Shown: positions 54,343 through 63,525, numbered from the stretch's first letter. The stretch is 64,000 nt of DNA from an uncultured Flavobacteriaceae bacterium (GCA_947497245.1 CANMFO010000006.1:124001-188000), one strand, 5' to 3'. Program-made: numbers and translations. The notes: generated by a model not told the origin, from the sequence alone.

Positions 54343-55805
54343 TGGCTAGCCATCCGCAATTGGACCGTACTGTCCTTTAACCGAATCTTCAGCCAATCCA
54401 GGATTTTTTTGTTGTCCCCGTTTATTTGGTTTCCTCCCACATTCTTTTTCCACTTGACCTCAAAGATGGACAGTGTATCTATCTTATTGAAATCGGTCCT
54501 GACGGCATTGTCATATTCCAGGGACGCCAAGTTTGCATAATTGGCCCTGGCCTCCCGGCTGATATCGGCAAAAGGAATCTGCTTTGAAACCGCTTTTTTT
54601 AGTTTGGTCACCTCCGATTCCAATAAGGCTATCTTTTCGTCTTTGCCCAAAAGCTGGTTTTTCTGTGATTCGTAAAGTTCATTGACGTACCGTAGTTGAT
54701 CCTGTTCCTGGCTTTTGGAGCCCTGTATGATCCTTAAATCACATTTTTTTAGATGATCGAACTCATTGATCCTCCCCTGCCAGGTTGCAATGACTCCCTC
54801 AGGAATGGCCTCGTTCCCCATGAATACCAGCTCGATCAAAGGATTCACCCCTTTATTGAACTCCAGATCGGACAAATCTTCCAGAAAACGACCATCCTCG
54901 GTAAACTTATAGGGCAGAATGTTCTCTTCGATAAACGTATTGGCATCGGTCTTGAACCGGAATTCTTTGTACACCCCCCAAAAAATATATCCCGAGGGTA
55001 TCATCACTGCCAAGGCGGTAACGGAAACCAAACGGGCGATCAATCTCCGTCGTTTTGAATTGGCATAACGAACCATGGGAAAGCGCAATATTTTGAGTAC
55101 CAGAAAGGTGGCCAAGGCGATAAAAATCGTATTGATGCCGAACAACAGTAACGCTCCGCCCGCATAATTGTAATTTCCGATAGCCAACCCAAATCCTACG
55201 GTGCACAAAGGCGGCATAAGGGCCGTGGCAATGGCCACTCCAAAAATTACACTGGCTATCGTACCCTTTTTGGCACGTGCGATCACCAGGGCCAAGCCGC
55301 CGAAAAAAGCGATCAGTACGTCTCGGATATCGGGCTTTGTCCTGGCCAACAATTCCGAAGATTCATTCTGCAATGGAAAAATATAGAAGAACATGAAGGC
55401 GGTCAGTACGCTCAATATCACCATGACCGCCAAATTCTTGAGCGATCGTCTCAAGGTGTCGATATCATTTATGGCCAAGGACATACCCATACCCAAAATA
55501 GGGCCCATAAGGGGGGATATCAACATGGCACCGATGACCACTGCGGTGGAATTGGCATTCAAGCCCACCGAGGCGATAAAAATGGAGCAGATCAAAATCC
55601 AGGAGGTATGCCCTTTGAAAGGGATATCTGCAATGATCGCTTCCTTGGTCGCCTCCTGGTCCGTATTTTTTCGGATGTCCAATAATTCCGAAAGGAATTT
55701 TTTTGTGCTGCCCAACAGCCCTTGAAAATCTTTCTTTATTTCCTCCTTGCTTTCAATGGGTTCCTGCTCGAGCCCTTCATTTCCTTGATTTGAATGTTCT
55801 TCCAT
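54339..55805 (-). CDS. DUF389 family membrane protein with C-terminal coiled coil
   Basis: A 488-residue DUF389 (TIGR00341-type) protein. Several hydrophobic helices (about 70-280) include the family's ASVGLNANSTAVVIGAMLIS and GMSLAINDIDTLRRSLKNL. After the membrane part a soluble region runs to the C-terminus with a coiled-coil stretch around 395-430 (KNQLLGKDEKIALLESEVTK). Function is unknown. It starts 2 bp after the manC stop, in the SprT-manC-DUF389 operon. Confidence 0.85.
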   Translation of the reverse strand: MEEHSNQGNEGLEQEPIESKEEIKKDFQGLLGSTKKFLSELLDIRKNTDQEATKEAIIADIPFKGHTSWILICSIFIASVGLNANSTAVVIGAMLISPLMGPILGMGMSLAINDIDTLRRSLKNLAVMVILSVLTAFMFFYIFPLQNESSELLARTKPDIRDVLIAFFGGLALVIARAKKGTIASVIFGVAIATALMPPLCTVGFGLAIGNYNYAGGALLLFGINTIFIALATFLVLKILRFPMVRYANSKRRRLIARLVSVTALAVMIPSGYIFWGVYKEFRFKTDANTFIEENILPYKFTEDGRFLEDLSDLEFNKGVNPLIELVFMGNEAIPEGVIATWQGRINEFDHLKKCDLRIIQGSKSQEQDQLRYVNELYESQKNQLLGKDEKIALLESEVTKLKKAVSKQIPFADISREARANYANLASLEYDNAVRTDFNKIDTLSIFEVKWKKNVGGNQINGDNKKILDWLKIRLKDSTVQLRMASH

Positions 55806-55807
55806 AA

Positions 55808-56887
55808 CTAAGCGTGCTTATCACCAAATTGATCCTTTACTTTTGCCAAAATCTGTTTGATGTCCTGTTCCTTTGCTTTCGGGCAAATCAGCAAAACCTC
55901 CTTCCTGTCCACCACAATATAATCCTCCAGGCCATCCACGACTATGATCTTGTCCTTCGGGCCGCGAACCATATTTCCCTTTGCGCCCAGCGAGACCACC
56001 TCACTGTTCACTATGGCATTGCCACTTTCGTCCTTGTCCAACTTATCGTATAGCGAGCCCCAGGTCCCCAGGTCGTTCCAATCGAAGGTCGCGGGTAATA
56101 CAAATATGGATTTCGAATTTTCCAAAATGGCATAGTCGATGGAGATATTTTCCGCTTTGGGGTAGTTTTCCTTGATAAAATCGGATTCATCCGCGGTATT
56201 ATAGTACAAAAGCCCCGATTCGAAAAGGGCAAATTGTGTAGGTTGATACCTTTTAAAAGCATTTACAATGGTGTCCACACCCCATATAAAGATACCCGCA
56301 TTCCACAAAAAATTGCCTTGGTCCAAGAATTCCTTGGCCATTTCGTAGTTAGGTTTCTCCCGGAATTGCCTTACTTTTTTTAGCCTCCCATCGTCTTCTT
56401 TTTCATACTCGATATACCCAAAACCAGTATTGGGAAAGGTTGGGGTTATGCCCAGGGTACAGAGCACTTCCTCTTTTTCGCATCTTTCAAAACAGAGGGT
56501 CACGTCTTTTGCAAAAGCGGCCTCATCCTCTATCCAATGATCACTGGGCGCCACGATCATTACTCCATTGGGGTTCATTTTCTGTATTTTCAGCGCCGCA
56601 TACAAAATACAGGGGGCGGTATTGCGCATGGCGGGTTCCAAAACCACCTGCTCCTGTTTGACCAATGGCAGTTGTTCCAAAACCAAATCGTTATAGCGCT
56701 CATTGGTCAGGATCAGTATATTTTCAATGGGAACAAACTGCTCAAGCCGCTTAAAGGTCTTTTGGATCAAAGTATCCCCCGTTCCCAACATATCATGGAA
56801 CTGTTTTGGATTTTCAGAGGTGCTGATCGGCCAAAAACGAGATCCCACGCCCCCGGCCATCAAAACGGCATAATAGTTTTTGTTCAT
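55808..56887 (-). CDS. manC: Mannose-1-phosphate guanylyltransferase
   Basis: A 359-residue GDP-mannose pyrophosphorylase. The nucleotide-binding motif is MAGGVGSRFWPISTSENPKQ and the sugar-binding motif RQFREKPNYEMAKEFL; SDHWIEDEAAF and NAGIFIWGVD are further family marks. The C-terminal isomerase domain of long ManC is absent, so it is monofunctional. ATG at 56887 is preferred over an upstream TTG. It supplies GDP-mannose for glycans and perhaps for protein mannosylation. Its start overlaps the SprT stop region. Confidence 0.93.
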   Translation of the reverse strand: MNKNYYAVLMAGGVGSRFWPISTSENPKQFHDMLGTGDTLIQKTFKRLEQFVPIENILILTNERYNDLVLEQLPLVKQEQVVLEPAMRNTAPCILYAALKIQKMNPNGVMIVAPSDHWIEDEAAFAKDVTLCFERCEKEEVLCTLGITPTFPNTGFGYIEYEKEDDGRLKKVRQFREKPNYEMAKEFLDQGNFLWNAGIFIWGVDTIVNAFKRYQPTQFALFESGLLYYNTADESDFIKENYPKAENISIDYAILENSKSIFVLPATFDWNDLGTWGSLYDKLDKDESGNAIVNSEVVSLGAKGNMVRGPKDKIIVVDGLEDYIVVDRKEVLLICPKAKEQDIKQILAKVKDQFGDKHA

Positions 56888-56889
56888 TA

Positions 56890-57489
56890 TCAATCTTTTA
56901 TTAACTCCACTTCCGCGTTGGGCTGAAACAAATAGAGCTTGCCTGTTGCCATATCAACACATTCGTACCTTTTTACCCGCCTGTTCCCTTTTTTGAAAAG
57001 CTTGCCATTATATATCCGGAAGACACTTCCCAAAGGCAATTCAAAAACAAAGTTCTTATAGGTGGGCCCATCAAACTGTTTCAAAGCTATGGATAAATTG
57101 GCATCCGTGCTGCTACTGGCCTTCGGGTTTCTGAAATGTTTTGCCAAAAGGGGCAAAAGTTTCGACGGGAAGACTTCGGGCCGCAGAAAGGGCAGCATCA
57201 AATGCTGGAAGGTGCGTTTCCATTCCAGTCCGTGCGGTTTTATGCGACGCCCATATTTTTCAAAGGCCACCAAATGTGCGATCTCGTGCACCAAAGTAAT
57301 CAAAAACCGGTATTTGTTTAAAGTGGCATTGACCGTAATCTGGTGCCTTCCGTCGGGCATCCTTCGATAATCCCCGTGTCGGGTGACCCGCTCATTTACA
57401 ATTTTCAGGTGCACTCCCGCTTGCCTTATCAATTCGAGGCATGGTCCCACCGATCTTTCGGGAAGGTATTTTTGTAGGATAGTGTCCAT
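56890..57489 (-). CDS. SprT-like zinc metalloprotease domain protein
   Basis: A 199-residue SprT-like protein. The zinc motif HExxH is LVHEIAHLVAFEKYG and the third ligand probably lies in PHGLEWKRTFQHLM. ATG at 57489 is preferred to the GTG six bases before. The C-terminal part (residues about 130-199) has a short beta-rich segment ending in a Zn-ribbon-like position without cysteines. SPRTN-type relatives cleave DNA-bound proteins, but bacterial function is unproven. First gene of the manC-DUF389 operon. Confidence 0.82.
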   Translation of the reverse strand: MDTILQKYLPERSVGPCLELIRQAGVHLKIVNERVTRHGDYRRMPDGRHQITVNATLNKYRFLITLVHEIAHLVAFEKYGRRIKPHGLEWKRTFQHLMLPFLRPEVFPSKLLPLLAKHFRNPKASSSTDANLSIALKQFDGPTYKNFVFELPLGSVFRIYNGKLFKKGNRRVKRYECVDMATGKLYLFQPNAEVELIKD

Positions 57490-57664
57490 TGACACAAAAA
57501 TAGTTTATTTGTGCGTACACCTAAAACCGCATTCCACGGTTTGGCTAGGATCCGTTGATCAAGTCGGGGTCGGTTCACTCAGTAAAATCGCACATTCCCT
57601 AAATCGGGGTTTGATATTCGAAGCATCGGCATTAGCTTTATACCGCACAAAGCAGGAAACCGAT

Positions 57665-59566
57665 ATGTCGCTATCCACAATCAGGAAAACCACGGTACTA
57701 TTACTACTCCTATCCGCGTTCGCGCCATGGCTCGGCGCCCAGACTTTTTTAAGCGAGCTGTCGAGCGAGTTGGATTTTCAACGATTGGAAGGAGTGCCTT
57801 TGGTCCAAAAATACGGACAGGTAAGTGCGGTTAAAATAGTTTACGATATCCGGTCGGAGAAACTGTATTTCATAAATGCCAAAAACTATAAGTACCACTA
57901 TGGGTTTTGCCAACGGTATTTGGGTTACGGAGCGGAACTCGCCTACTTCAATGAACACAACTACAGGAACAGTCCGGAGCGCAAATACCTCCTGGCCAAC
58001 TTGAACCATTTTGGGGGCGGGAATTTTTACGTACTGGAAATCGCGGCATCGGATACCATGGAAAATGCATCGATCGTCAGGCTCTTCCAAAGGGTCTTCC
58101 AAAGTACCTTTATCAAAAATGATCTTAAATTTTTGCTGAACAGTGCCAGGCTTCGAACCGCTGGGGAAACTTTGAAAACGGAAATCCCTGTTATGAGCCC
58201 ATCCGAAATCTACAAAAATCTGGACTATCAGCCCATTGGCAAACACAAGGGTCGCGGGTATTTACGGATCATCACCGACTTTGAAAGGGAAAAGCGGGGA
58301 TTGGCCCCGACCGATATTATCGTACTGGACGAAACACCTTTGTTTCTGCCAGAGGTGGCAGGGATTATCATATCGGAATTTCAGACCCCATTGAGCCATT
58401 TGACCATTCTGGGTCAAAATAGAAAGATTCCCATAGCGGCGTTCAAAAATGCATTTTCCGACAAGCGTTTGACGGATTTGGACGGAGCGTTTGTCCGGCT
58501 TGAGGTAAAAGACCGTACTTTTTCGATAACCCGGGCCAAACACAGGGTGGGCAAGAAACGACGGCCGCGTAAAATAAAATTGAAATACGACCTATCCGTG
58601 GACAGCTTGATCGGTATCGAACATTTGGACAAGAAGTCATATCAATATGTTGGCAACAAGGCTTCCAATTTGGGCATGCTCTATCAATTGGGCAAGAACG
58701 CTGCGTTCAAGGTACCGGAGGGCGCCTTTGCCATTCCGTTCTTTTTTTATCAAGAGCACCTACAACGCGCCGGTAACCATGGTACCATCGGCCGTCTCTT
58801 GGCAAACAGGGAAGAAATGGACAACGACTCCCTTCGCACCTATTTGAAAGAAGTACGGAAGTCCATCCGGAAAACGCCCATAGACCGGACGCTGGATTCG
58901 CTGGTACGGTATAAAATAATCCAGCAGGGGCACTTCACGCGAATGCGTTTTCGTTCCTCGACCAATGCCGAGGATACCAAAGGCTTCTCCGGTGCGGGCC
59001 TGTACAGCTCAAAAACTGCAGCACTGGGGCATCCGAGGAAAACCGTGGAAAAGGCCATAAAGAAAGTCTGGGCCAGTCTTTGGTCGTACGAGGCCTTTAT
59101 GGAACGGGAATACTTCAATATTCCCCATGCCGCGGTGTATATGGGCATATTGGTACATCGTTCCTTTCCCAATGAAGCGGTAAACGGAGTGGCCATCACT
59201 AAAAACCTATATCGAAAAAAGGGATTGGGTTTTGTGGTAAATGCCCAGCTGGGCGACGAAAATGTGGTAAATCCCGAACCTGGTACGGTCAGCGACCAAT
59301 TTATTTGTTATCCCCGATCGGCGGCAGACCTATACAAAAACACCATTGATATCATCACCACTTCGAGCCTTAACCATGGGGAACTGGTCATGTCCCCAGT
59401 CGAGATCCAACAACTTGCCGACCAATTGGAGTTGGTAAAGACATACTTCCATAAAAAAAGATATCCTTCCAGAAACTATTTGGACCTTGGAATCGATGTG
59501 GAATTTAAGTTGGACGGACCCAACAGGGACCTCTATATCAAACAGGCCAGAATTTACAATGATTGA
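57665..59566 (+). CDS. Exported PEP-synthase/PPDK-like protein with reversed domain order
   Basis: The ATG at 57665 starts a clear signal peptide (MSLSTIRKTTVLLLLLSAFA, cleavage near LGAQ) of a 633-residue protein. Residues about 215-300 resemble the phosphohistidine swivel domain of PEP synthase: GIIISEFQTPLSHLTILG with H245. The region from about 315 to the end resembles the PPDK ATP-grasp domain, with KASNLGMLYQLG, RSSTNAEDTKGFSGAGLYSS (430 onward), VMGI-like YMGILVHRSF and a C-terminal LYIKQARIY. In PEP synthase the ATP-grasp part comes first and a TIM barrel follows; here the order is swapped and the barrel is missing. Location outside the cytoplasm makes ATP use puzzling. Confidence 0.8.
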   Translation: MSLSTIRKTTVLLLLLSAFAPWLGAQTFLSELSSELDFQRLEGVPLVQKYGQVSAVKIVYDIRSEKLYFINAKNYKYHYGFCQRYLGYGAELAYFNEHNYRNSPERKYLLANLNHFGGGNFYVLEIAASDTMENASIVRLFQRVFQSTFIKNDLKFLLNSARLRTAGETLKTEIPVMSPSEIYKNLDYQPIGKHKGRGYLRIITDFEREKRGLAPTDIIVLDETPLFLPEVAGIIISEFQTPLSHLTILGQNRKIPIAAFKNAFSDKRLTDLDGAFVRLEVKDRTFSITRAKHRVGKKRRPRKIKLKYDLSVDSLIGIEHLDKKSYQYVGNKASNLGMLYQLGKNAAFKVPEGAFAIPFFFYQEHLQRAGNHGTIGRLLANREEMDNDSLRTYLKEVRKSIRKTPIDRTLDSLVRYKIIQQGHFTRMRFRSSTNAEDTKGFSGAGLYSSKTAALGHPRKTVEKAIKKVWASLWSYEAFMEREYFNIPHAAVYMGILVHRSFPNEAVNGVAITKNLYRKKGLGFVVNAQLGDENVVNPEPGTVSDQFICYPRSAADLYKNTIDIITTSSLNHGELVMSPVEIQQLADQLELVKTYFHKKRYPSRNYLDLGIDVEFKLDGPNRDLYIKQARIYND

Positions 59567-59780
59567 TTCCACGTTTGAAGAGCTTTTGGAACGATCTTGT
59601 TCATGCGTTCCCTTCTTTTCCACCCATCGACACAGGTAATGGCCCGTCCGGCGTTGACCGTCACAGGCTCCTCCAACGTACGGGGCACGGTTCGCTCCCT
59701 TTAGTCCCTGGGAAAAGGGTCTTGGCCCAGGGGCTTTGGTTCAAGTTCCGTTTTGGATGAAAAAACGGATGATCAGGTTT
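59567..59780. other. Spacer between the PPDK-like gene and the SDR-side unknown gene
   Basis: No gene, RNA or clear terminator is seen in these 214 bp. Short frames on both strands look like chance. Confidence 0.4.
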
Positions 59781-60083
59781 TCACAAGGTTTTTCGGAAGC
59801 TTTGAAGGGCGTACACCAGCATCCCCAGGCCGTTTGCCAGGGCCATCGCACTATAATGGGGAATGGCGAACAATCCTTCGTAAATGTGGCCTACCACCTT
59901 TCCGTATTCCTTGACGCAGGCCTTTCCAATATAGGACATCCGCCACCAATGCCGCGTTGGCCTTCCTGCTTTTCCATCTTTATAAACTTCAACGCCCGTT
60001 ATATGAACGCACATCAAATGATGCCGCAAAGTACAGCGGTCTACCATTTGTGTCCCCTTTTCAAATTGATCCTTGTCGTACAT
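59781..60083 (-). CDS. Hypothetical 100-residue protein downstream of the SDR gene
   Basis: I do not recognise this product. The frame has coding-like third positions and begins MYDKDQFEKGTQMVDRCTLR with an ATG at 60083, 48 bp after the SDR stop, so it could be the last gene of the M28-SDR operon. The sequence is rich in His, Tyr and Met and has a mildly hydrophobic C-terminal half (YSAMALANGLGMLVYALQSF). An upstream TTG start at 60122 would add 13 residues. The overlapping plus-strand frame at 59736-60158 looks less like coding sequence. Confidence 0.4.
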   Translation of the reverse strand: MYDKDQFEKGTQMVDRCTLRHHLMCVHITGVEVYKDGKAGRPTRHWWRMSYIGKACVKEYGKVVGHIYEGLFAIPHYSAMALANGLGMLVYALQSFRKTL

Positions 60084-60131
60084 CCGATCTCGTTGAATCC
60101 ATTGCTTCGGTCTGCGGTCCAAAAGTGGCGC

Positions 60132-60812
60132 CTAGGGCGTACTATTGGAGACCTGTAGCAACTTCCCGTTGTAGAATTTGTTTCCTGTCAAGGCAAAATC
60201 TTTGATATAGTTTGCCATTTCCAATGCTGTTGTTGGCGCTTGGTAGCCCGGAAAGGCCTCTTCCAACATTTCCGTCTGCACCGCCCCCAGGGCAAGTACA
60301 TTGAACGATGGTCCCGTTTCCTTAAATTCCTCTGCCCACAACTCGGTCAACGTAATGACCGCCCCTTTGCTGGAACTATAGGCCGAGAGGCCCGGAAATT
60401 TTGTGCTGCCCTGCACCCCACCCATGGAACTGATGGTCAGCACATGTCCCTTTTTGGGCATTTTGGGCAATACCGCTTTGGTGATGGCCGCTACGCCGAA
60501 TACATTTACCTTATAGACCTCCTCGAATGCCTCCAGATCGGTCTCCAGAAAAGGCATGTTCAGTAATTTCCCGGCGTTGTTGATCAGGATGTCCACTTTT
60601 TCCCAATGGCCGTCCAAAAAGACCAGGAGTTGCCCAAGGTCTCGAGGATTGGACAAATCGAAGGGAAAACTGGAAATATTTTGATGTTTCAAACTCCGAA
60701 TGGGGCCATCATTTCGGGATAGGGCCAACACTTGATGTCCCGCGTCCGCAAATAGCTTAGCCAGTTCAAAACCGATGCCCCTGCTCGAGCCTGTAATGAT
60801 CACGTTGGCCAT
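60132..60812 (-). CDS. Short-chain dehydrogenase/reductase
   Basis: A 226-residue classical SDR with the cofactor motif IITGSSRGIGFELA, NNAG in ILINNAGKLLNMPF, catalytic serine in LTISSMGG and the YxxxK motif in SAYSSSKGA. The small size and R/D pattern after beta-2 (LSRNDG) do not settle NAD versus NADP. Substrate unknown. Its ATG overlaps the stop of the M28 peptidase gene (TAATG), so the two are co-expressed. Confidence 0.9.
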   Translation of the reverse strand: MANVIITGSSRGIGFELAKLFADAGHQVLALSRNDGPIRSLKHQNISSFPFDLSNPRDLGQLLVFLDGHWEKVDILINNAGKLLNMPFLETDLEAFEEVYKVNVFGVAAITKAVLPKMPKKGHVLTISSMGGVQGSTKFPGLSAYSSSKGAVITLTELWAEEFKETGPSFNVLALGAVQTEMLEEAFPGYQAPTTALEMANYIKDFALTGNKFYNGKLLQVSNSTP

Positions 60813-61768
60813 TATGGATTGTACTTGATTTCCTTTTCAGGGGCATTGGCAATTTTCTCGATAACCGGAATGAATTTGTTCACCACGACGGCCATATGAT
60901 CAAAATCCAGAAGCTCCGCTTCATCCCCCACTTTGTGATAATGTCCAAAATTGGTGAAATCAAAAGTAGAGAAGGTCTGGGAAGGCACATTGAATGTGGT
61001 GTGGAAGGGATAGTTGTCGGAACGTTTGAACAGATTGAACTCCTTGGCCTTGGGCAGAAAACCGACCAGTTCTTCCCCAGCATATCCGTTGCACACTTCA
61101 GCCAAATTTGACAGTTCATACCCCGTGGCGTATACCAAATGTGGTTGGTCTACCAAAGGCACACCGACCATTTCATAATTGAGGACGAGATAGAGATCGA
61201 CCCCTCGATCCTTTAATTTTTTGGCCAAATGTTCCGAACCCAGGAGTCCCTTTTCCTCGGCACTGAAGAGCGCGAAAACGATACTTCGCTTATTGGTCCT
61301 CGCATTCCCAAAATACCGTGCCAATTCCAATACCGTTGTCGTACCTGCCGCATTATCGTTGGCCCCATTGGCTATTGAATCGCCATTTTCCGCTGCGACT
61401 ATTCCAATATGGTCGTAATGCGCACCGATGATGATGAGTTCGTCCTTGAGCTTGGGATCCACGCCTTCGACGAATCCGACCATATTGTAGGCCGGCTTTT
61501 CGAAATTGGAAAGCGTATCCCTATAGGTCGAAAAGTAAGGTGCAATGGCATTGTCCCTGAAGACCGTTTCGATAAAATCCGCAGCTTTGGCGATGCCCTC
61601 GCTTCCCGAATCGCGCCCCTGTAATTCGTCCGAAGCTAAAAAACTAAGGATGTCGCCCACGCTTCCTGCATTTGACAATGGGGGCGACCCGGTATCATTT
61701 TGCTTAAACTGGGTAGATCCACATCCGATCAACAAGGCCAAGGCGAAAAATGGCAGTACTTTTTTCAT
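60812..61768 (-). CDS. M28-family zinc aminopeptidase lipoprotein
   Basis: The ATG at 61768 gives MKKVLPFFALALLIGCGSTQ, a lipoprotein signal with lipobox LIGC; the longer frame to 61939 is rejected. The 318-residue product has the M28 metal ligands in GAHYDHIG, NGANDNAAGTTTVLELARYF and FSAEEKGLLGSEHLA, and a later histidine in FGHYHKVGD. The usual aspartate in the NxDM motif is glutamate here (LNYEMVG), which also can bind zinc. It probably releases N-terminal amino acids from peptides at the envelope. Confidence 0.9.
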   Translation of the reverse strand: MKKVLPFFALALLIGCGSTQFKQNDTGSPPLSNAGSVGDILSFLASDELQGRDSGSEGIAKAADFIETVFRDNAIAPYFSTYRDTLSNFEKPAYNMVGFVEGVDPKLKDELIIIGAHYDHIGIVAAENGDSIANGANDNAAGTTTVLELARYFGNARTNKRSIVFALFSAEEKGLLGSEHLAKKLKDRGVDLYLVLNYEMVGVPLVDQPHLVYATGYELSNLAEVCNGYAGEELVGFLPKAKEFNLFKRSDNYPFHTTFNVPSQTFSTFDFTNFGHYHKVGDEAELLDFDHMAVVVNKFIPVIEKIANAPEKEIKYNP

Positions 61769-61798
61769 TTCTTTGGTGGTATTGTAACGTTTAAAGAT

Positions 61799-61831
61799 AA
61801 AAAAAGCATCCCGAATTCTAGGGGATGCTTT
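61799..61831 (-). terminator. Terminator after pdhC
   Basis: AGCATCCC (61805-61812) and GGGATGCT (61822-61829) pair; on the minus strand seven Ts follow. It lies 35 bp after the pdhC stop and insulates the M28-SDR operon. Confidence 0.9.
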
Positions 61832-61865
61832 GCTATATGTTTTGGATCGGTACGCAAGCGAAAAA

Positions 61866-63521
61866 TTACGCCAGCATGGTAACCGGATTCTCGAGATACG
61901 CTCTAAGTGTCTGAAGAAACTGTGCTCCAGTAGCCCCATCGACCGTTCTGTGGTCGCATGCCAAGGAAAGCTTCATGGTATTGCCCACTACGATTTCCCC
62001 ATTTTTGACCACCGGTTTTTGGACGATGGCCCCAACAGACAAAATTGCCGAATTGGGCTGATTGATGATCGAGGTGAATTCCAATATTCCGAACATGCCC
62101 AAGTTGGAAACGGTAAACGTACTGCCCTCCATTTCGGCAGGGGTCAATTTTTTGTTCCTCGCCCTTCCCGCCAGATCCTTTACCGAAGCACCTATTTGTG
62201 TCAGGCTCATTTGGTCCGCAAATTTCAACACGGGAACTACCAATCCATCTTCCACGGCCACGGCCACGCCAACATGAATATGCTGGTTGTAACGCGTAGT
62301 ATCGCCATTCCATGTGGTGTTCACCTGCGGATGTTTTTTCAGGGCCATCGCACAGGCCTTGACCACCATATCGTTGAAAGAAACCTTGGTGTCCGGCAAA
62401 TTGTTGATCTGCACCCTGGAAGCCATGGCATTGTCCATATCGACCTCAATGGTCAGGTAATAATGCGGTGCCGTGAATTTGGATTCTGCCAGACGCTTGG
62501 CAATGGTCTTGCGCATTTGGGAGTTTTTGACCTCCTCGCTGCCCTCTGTACCTACTGGAAGGCCCACTGGAGCGGTAGTGACCGTGCCGGAATCCAGTAT
62601 TTGCCCCGTTGCCGGAGCGTCCGAACCTGCCGTGGCCGCAGCTTGCGAAGGTCGATAATTCTCCACATCCTTTTTTACGATCCTGCCGTGATCTCCCGTT
62701 CCGGTGACCTCCGCCAGATCGATTCCCTTGTCGGAAGCGATCCTTTTTGCAAGGGGGGATGCGAATATTCGTTGGCCATCGGCAACCGCCTTAGTAGCGA
62801 TTGCACTATCTTTTGGAGCTTCCGGCCTTTTGGCTTCCGTCGTGGAACCAACCGCGGTCGCCTGTGCGGGCCTGGCACTCAGTACCGCATCGACATCGGT
62901 GCCAGCGGGACCGATTACGGCCAATACCGCATCCACTGGAGAGGATTCCCCTTCCTGGATTCCTATATAGAGCAGGGTTCCGGAGTAAAAGGATTCGAAC
63001 TCCATGGTCGCCTTGTCCGTTTCGATTTCCGCAAGGATGTCCCCTTCTTCAACCTGGTCTCCCACTTTTTTCAGCCAAGTAGCCACAGTACCCTCTTCCA
63101 TGGTATCGCTCAAGCGGGGCATTTTTATCACCTCGACACCTTCAGGTATTTCCTGAGCCGGGCTTGCGCTGCTTTTTTCCGTGACCTCTGCCGGGGAGGA
63201 ATCCGCAACGGCTTCATTGGAAACTGCATTTTCTGACGTTTGTTCGGCGGTCGCACCATTCAATAAGCCTGAAATATCTTCCCCTTCCTGGCCTATAATG
63301 GCCAGAAGGGAATCCACTGGAGCGCCATCCCCTTCGGCTATGCCTATATGCAGCAGCGTACCCTCATGGAACGATTCAAACTCCATGGTCGCCTTGTCCG
63401 TTTCGATTTCCGCAAGGATGTCCCCTTCTTCAACCTTATCGCCCACTTGTTTCAACCATTTGGCCACGGTACCCTCTTCCATGGTATCGCTCAAGCGGGG
63501 CATATTTATTACTTCTGCCAT
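61866..63521 (-). CDS. pdhC: Pyruvate dehydrogenase E2 (dihydrolipoamide acetyltransferase) with two lipoyl domains
   Basis: A 551-residue E2. Two N-terminal lipoyl domains (about residues 1-80 and 130-210) each carry the lipoyl lysine in ETDKATMEFES; an Ala/Glu/Thr-rich linker joins them. A peripheral-subunit-binding domain follows (RIFASPLAKRIASDKGIDLA), then the catalytic core with the active-site motif ACDHRTVDGATGAQF. It transfers acetyl from PdhAB to CoA. The DNA of the two lipoyl domains contains identical blocks of 58 and 35 bp. pdhA lies 4 bp upstream in the same operon. Confidence 0.95.
   Translation of the reverse strand: MAEVINMPRLSDTMEEGTVAKWLKQVGDKVEEGDILAEIETDKATMEFESFHEGTLLHIGIAEGDGAPVDSLLAIIGQEGEDISGLLNGATAEQTSENAVSNEAVADSSPAEVTEKSSASPAQEIPEGVEVIKMPRLSDTMEEGTVATWLKKVGDQVEEGDILAEIETDKATMEFESFYSGTLLYIGIQEGESSPVDAVLAVIGPAGTDVDAVLSARPAQATAVGSTTEAKRPEAPKDSAIATKAVADGQRIFASPLAKRIASDKGIDLAEVTGTGDHGRIVKKDVENYRPSQAAATAGSDAPATGQILDSGTVTTAPVGLPVGTEGSEEVKNSQMRKTIAKRLAESKFTAPHYYLTIEVDMDNAMASRVQINNLPDTKVSFNDMVVKACAMALKKHPQVNTTWNGDTTRYNQHIHVGVAVAVEDGLVVPVLKFADQMSLTQIGASVKDLAGRARNKKLTPAEMEGSTFTVSNLGMFGILEFTSIINQPNSAILSVGAIVQKPVVKNGEIVVGNTMKLSLACDHRTVDGATGAQFLQTLRAYLENPVTMLA
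62998..63055 (-). repeat. 58-bp direct repeat, copy in the second lipoyl domain of pdhC
   Basis: Identical, base for base, to 63379-63436 (offset 381 bp). It covers the lipoylation site of the second lipoyl domain. A further 35-bp identical block is at 63088-63122 and 63469-63503. Confidence 0.9.
63379..63436 (-). repeat. 58-bp direct repeat, copy in the first lipoyl domain of pdhC
   Basis: Partner of 62998-63055. Identity at silent positions suggests recent duplication or gene conversion between the two lipoyl domains. Confidence 0.9.
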
Positions 63522-63525
63522 CTAC

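Noticed and set aside
59736-60158. A 140-codon plus-strand frame after the PPDK-like gene
   Set aside because: It overlaps the minus-strand candidate at 59781-60083, which has better coding character and operon position.
61830-63236. A 468-codon open frame on the plus strand antisense to pdhC
   Set aside because: It is the complement of a strongly coding gene; the product shows no known motif and its length follows from the codon bias of pdhC.
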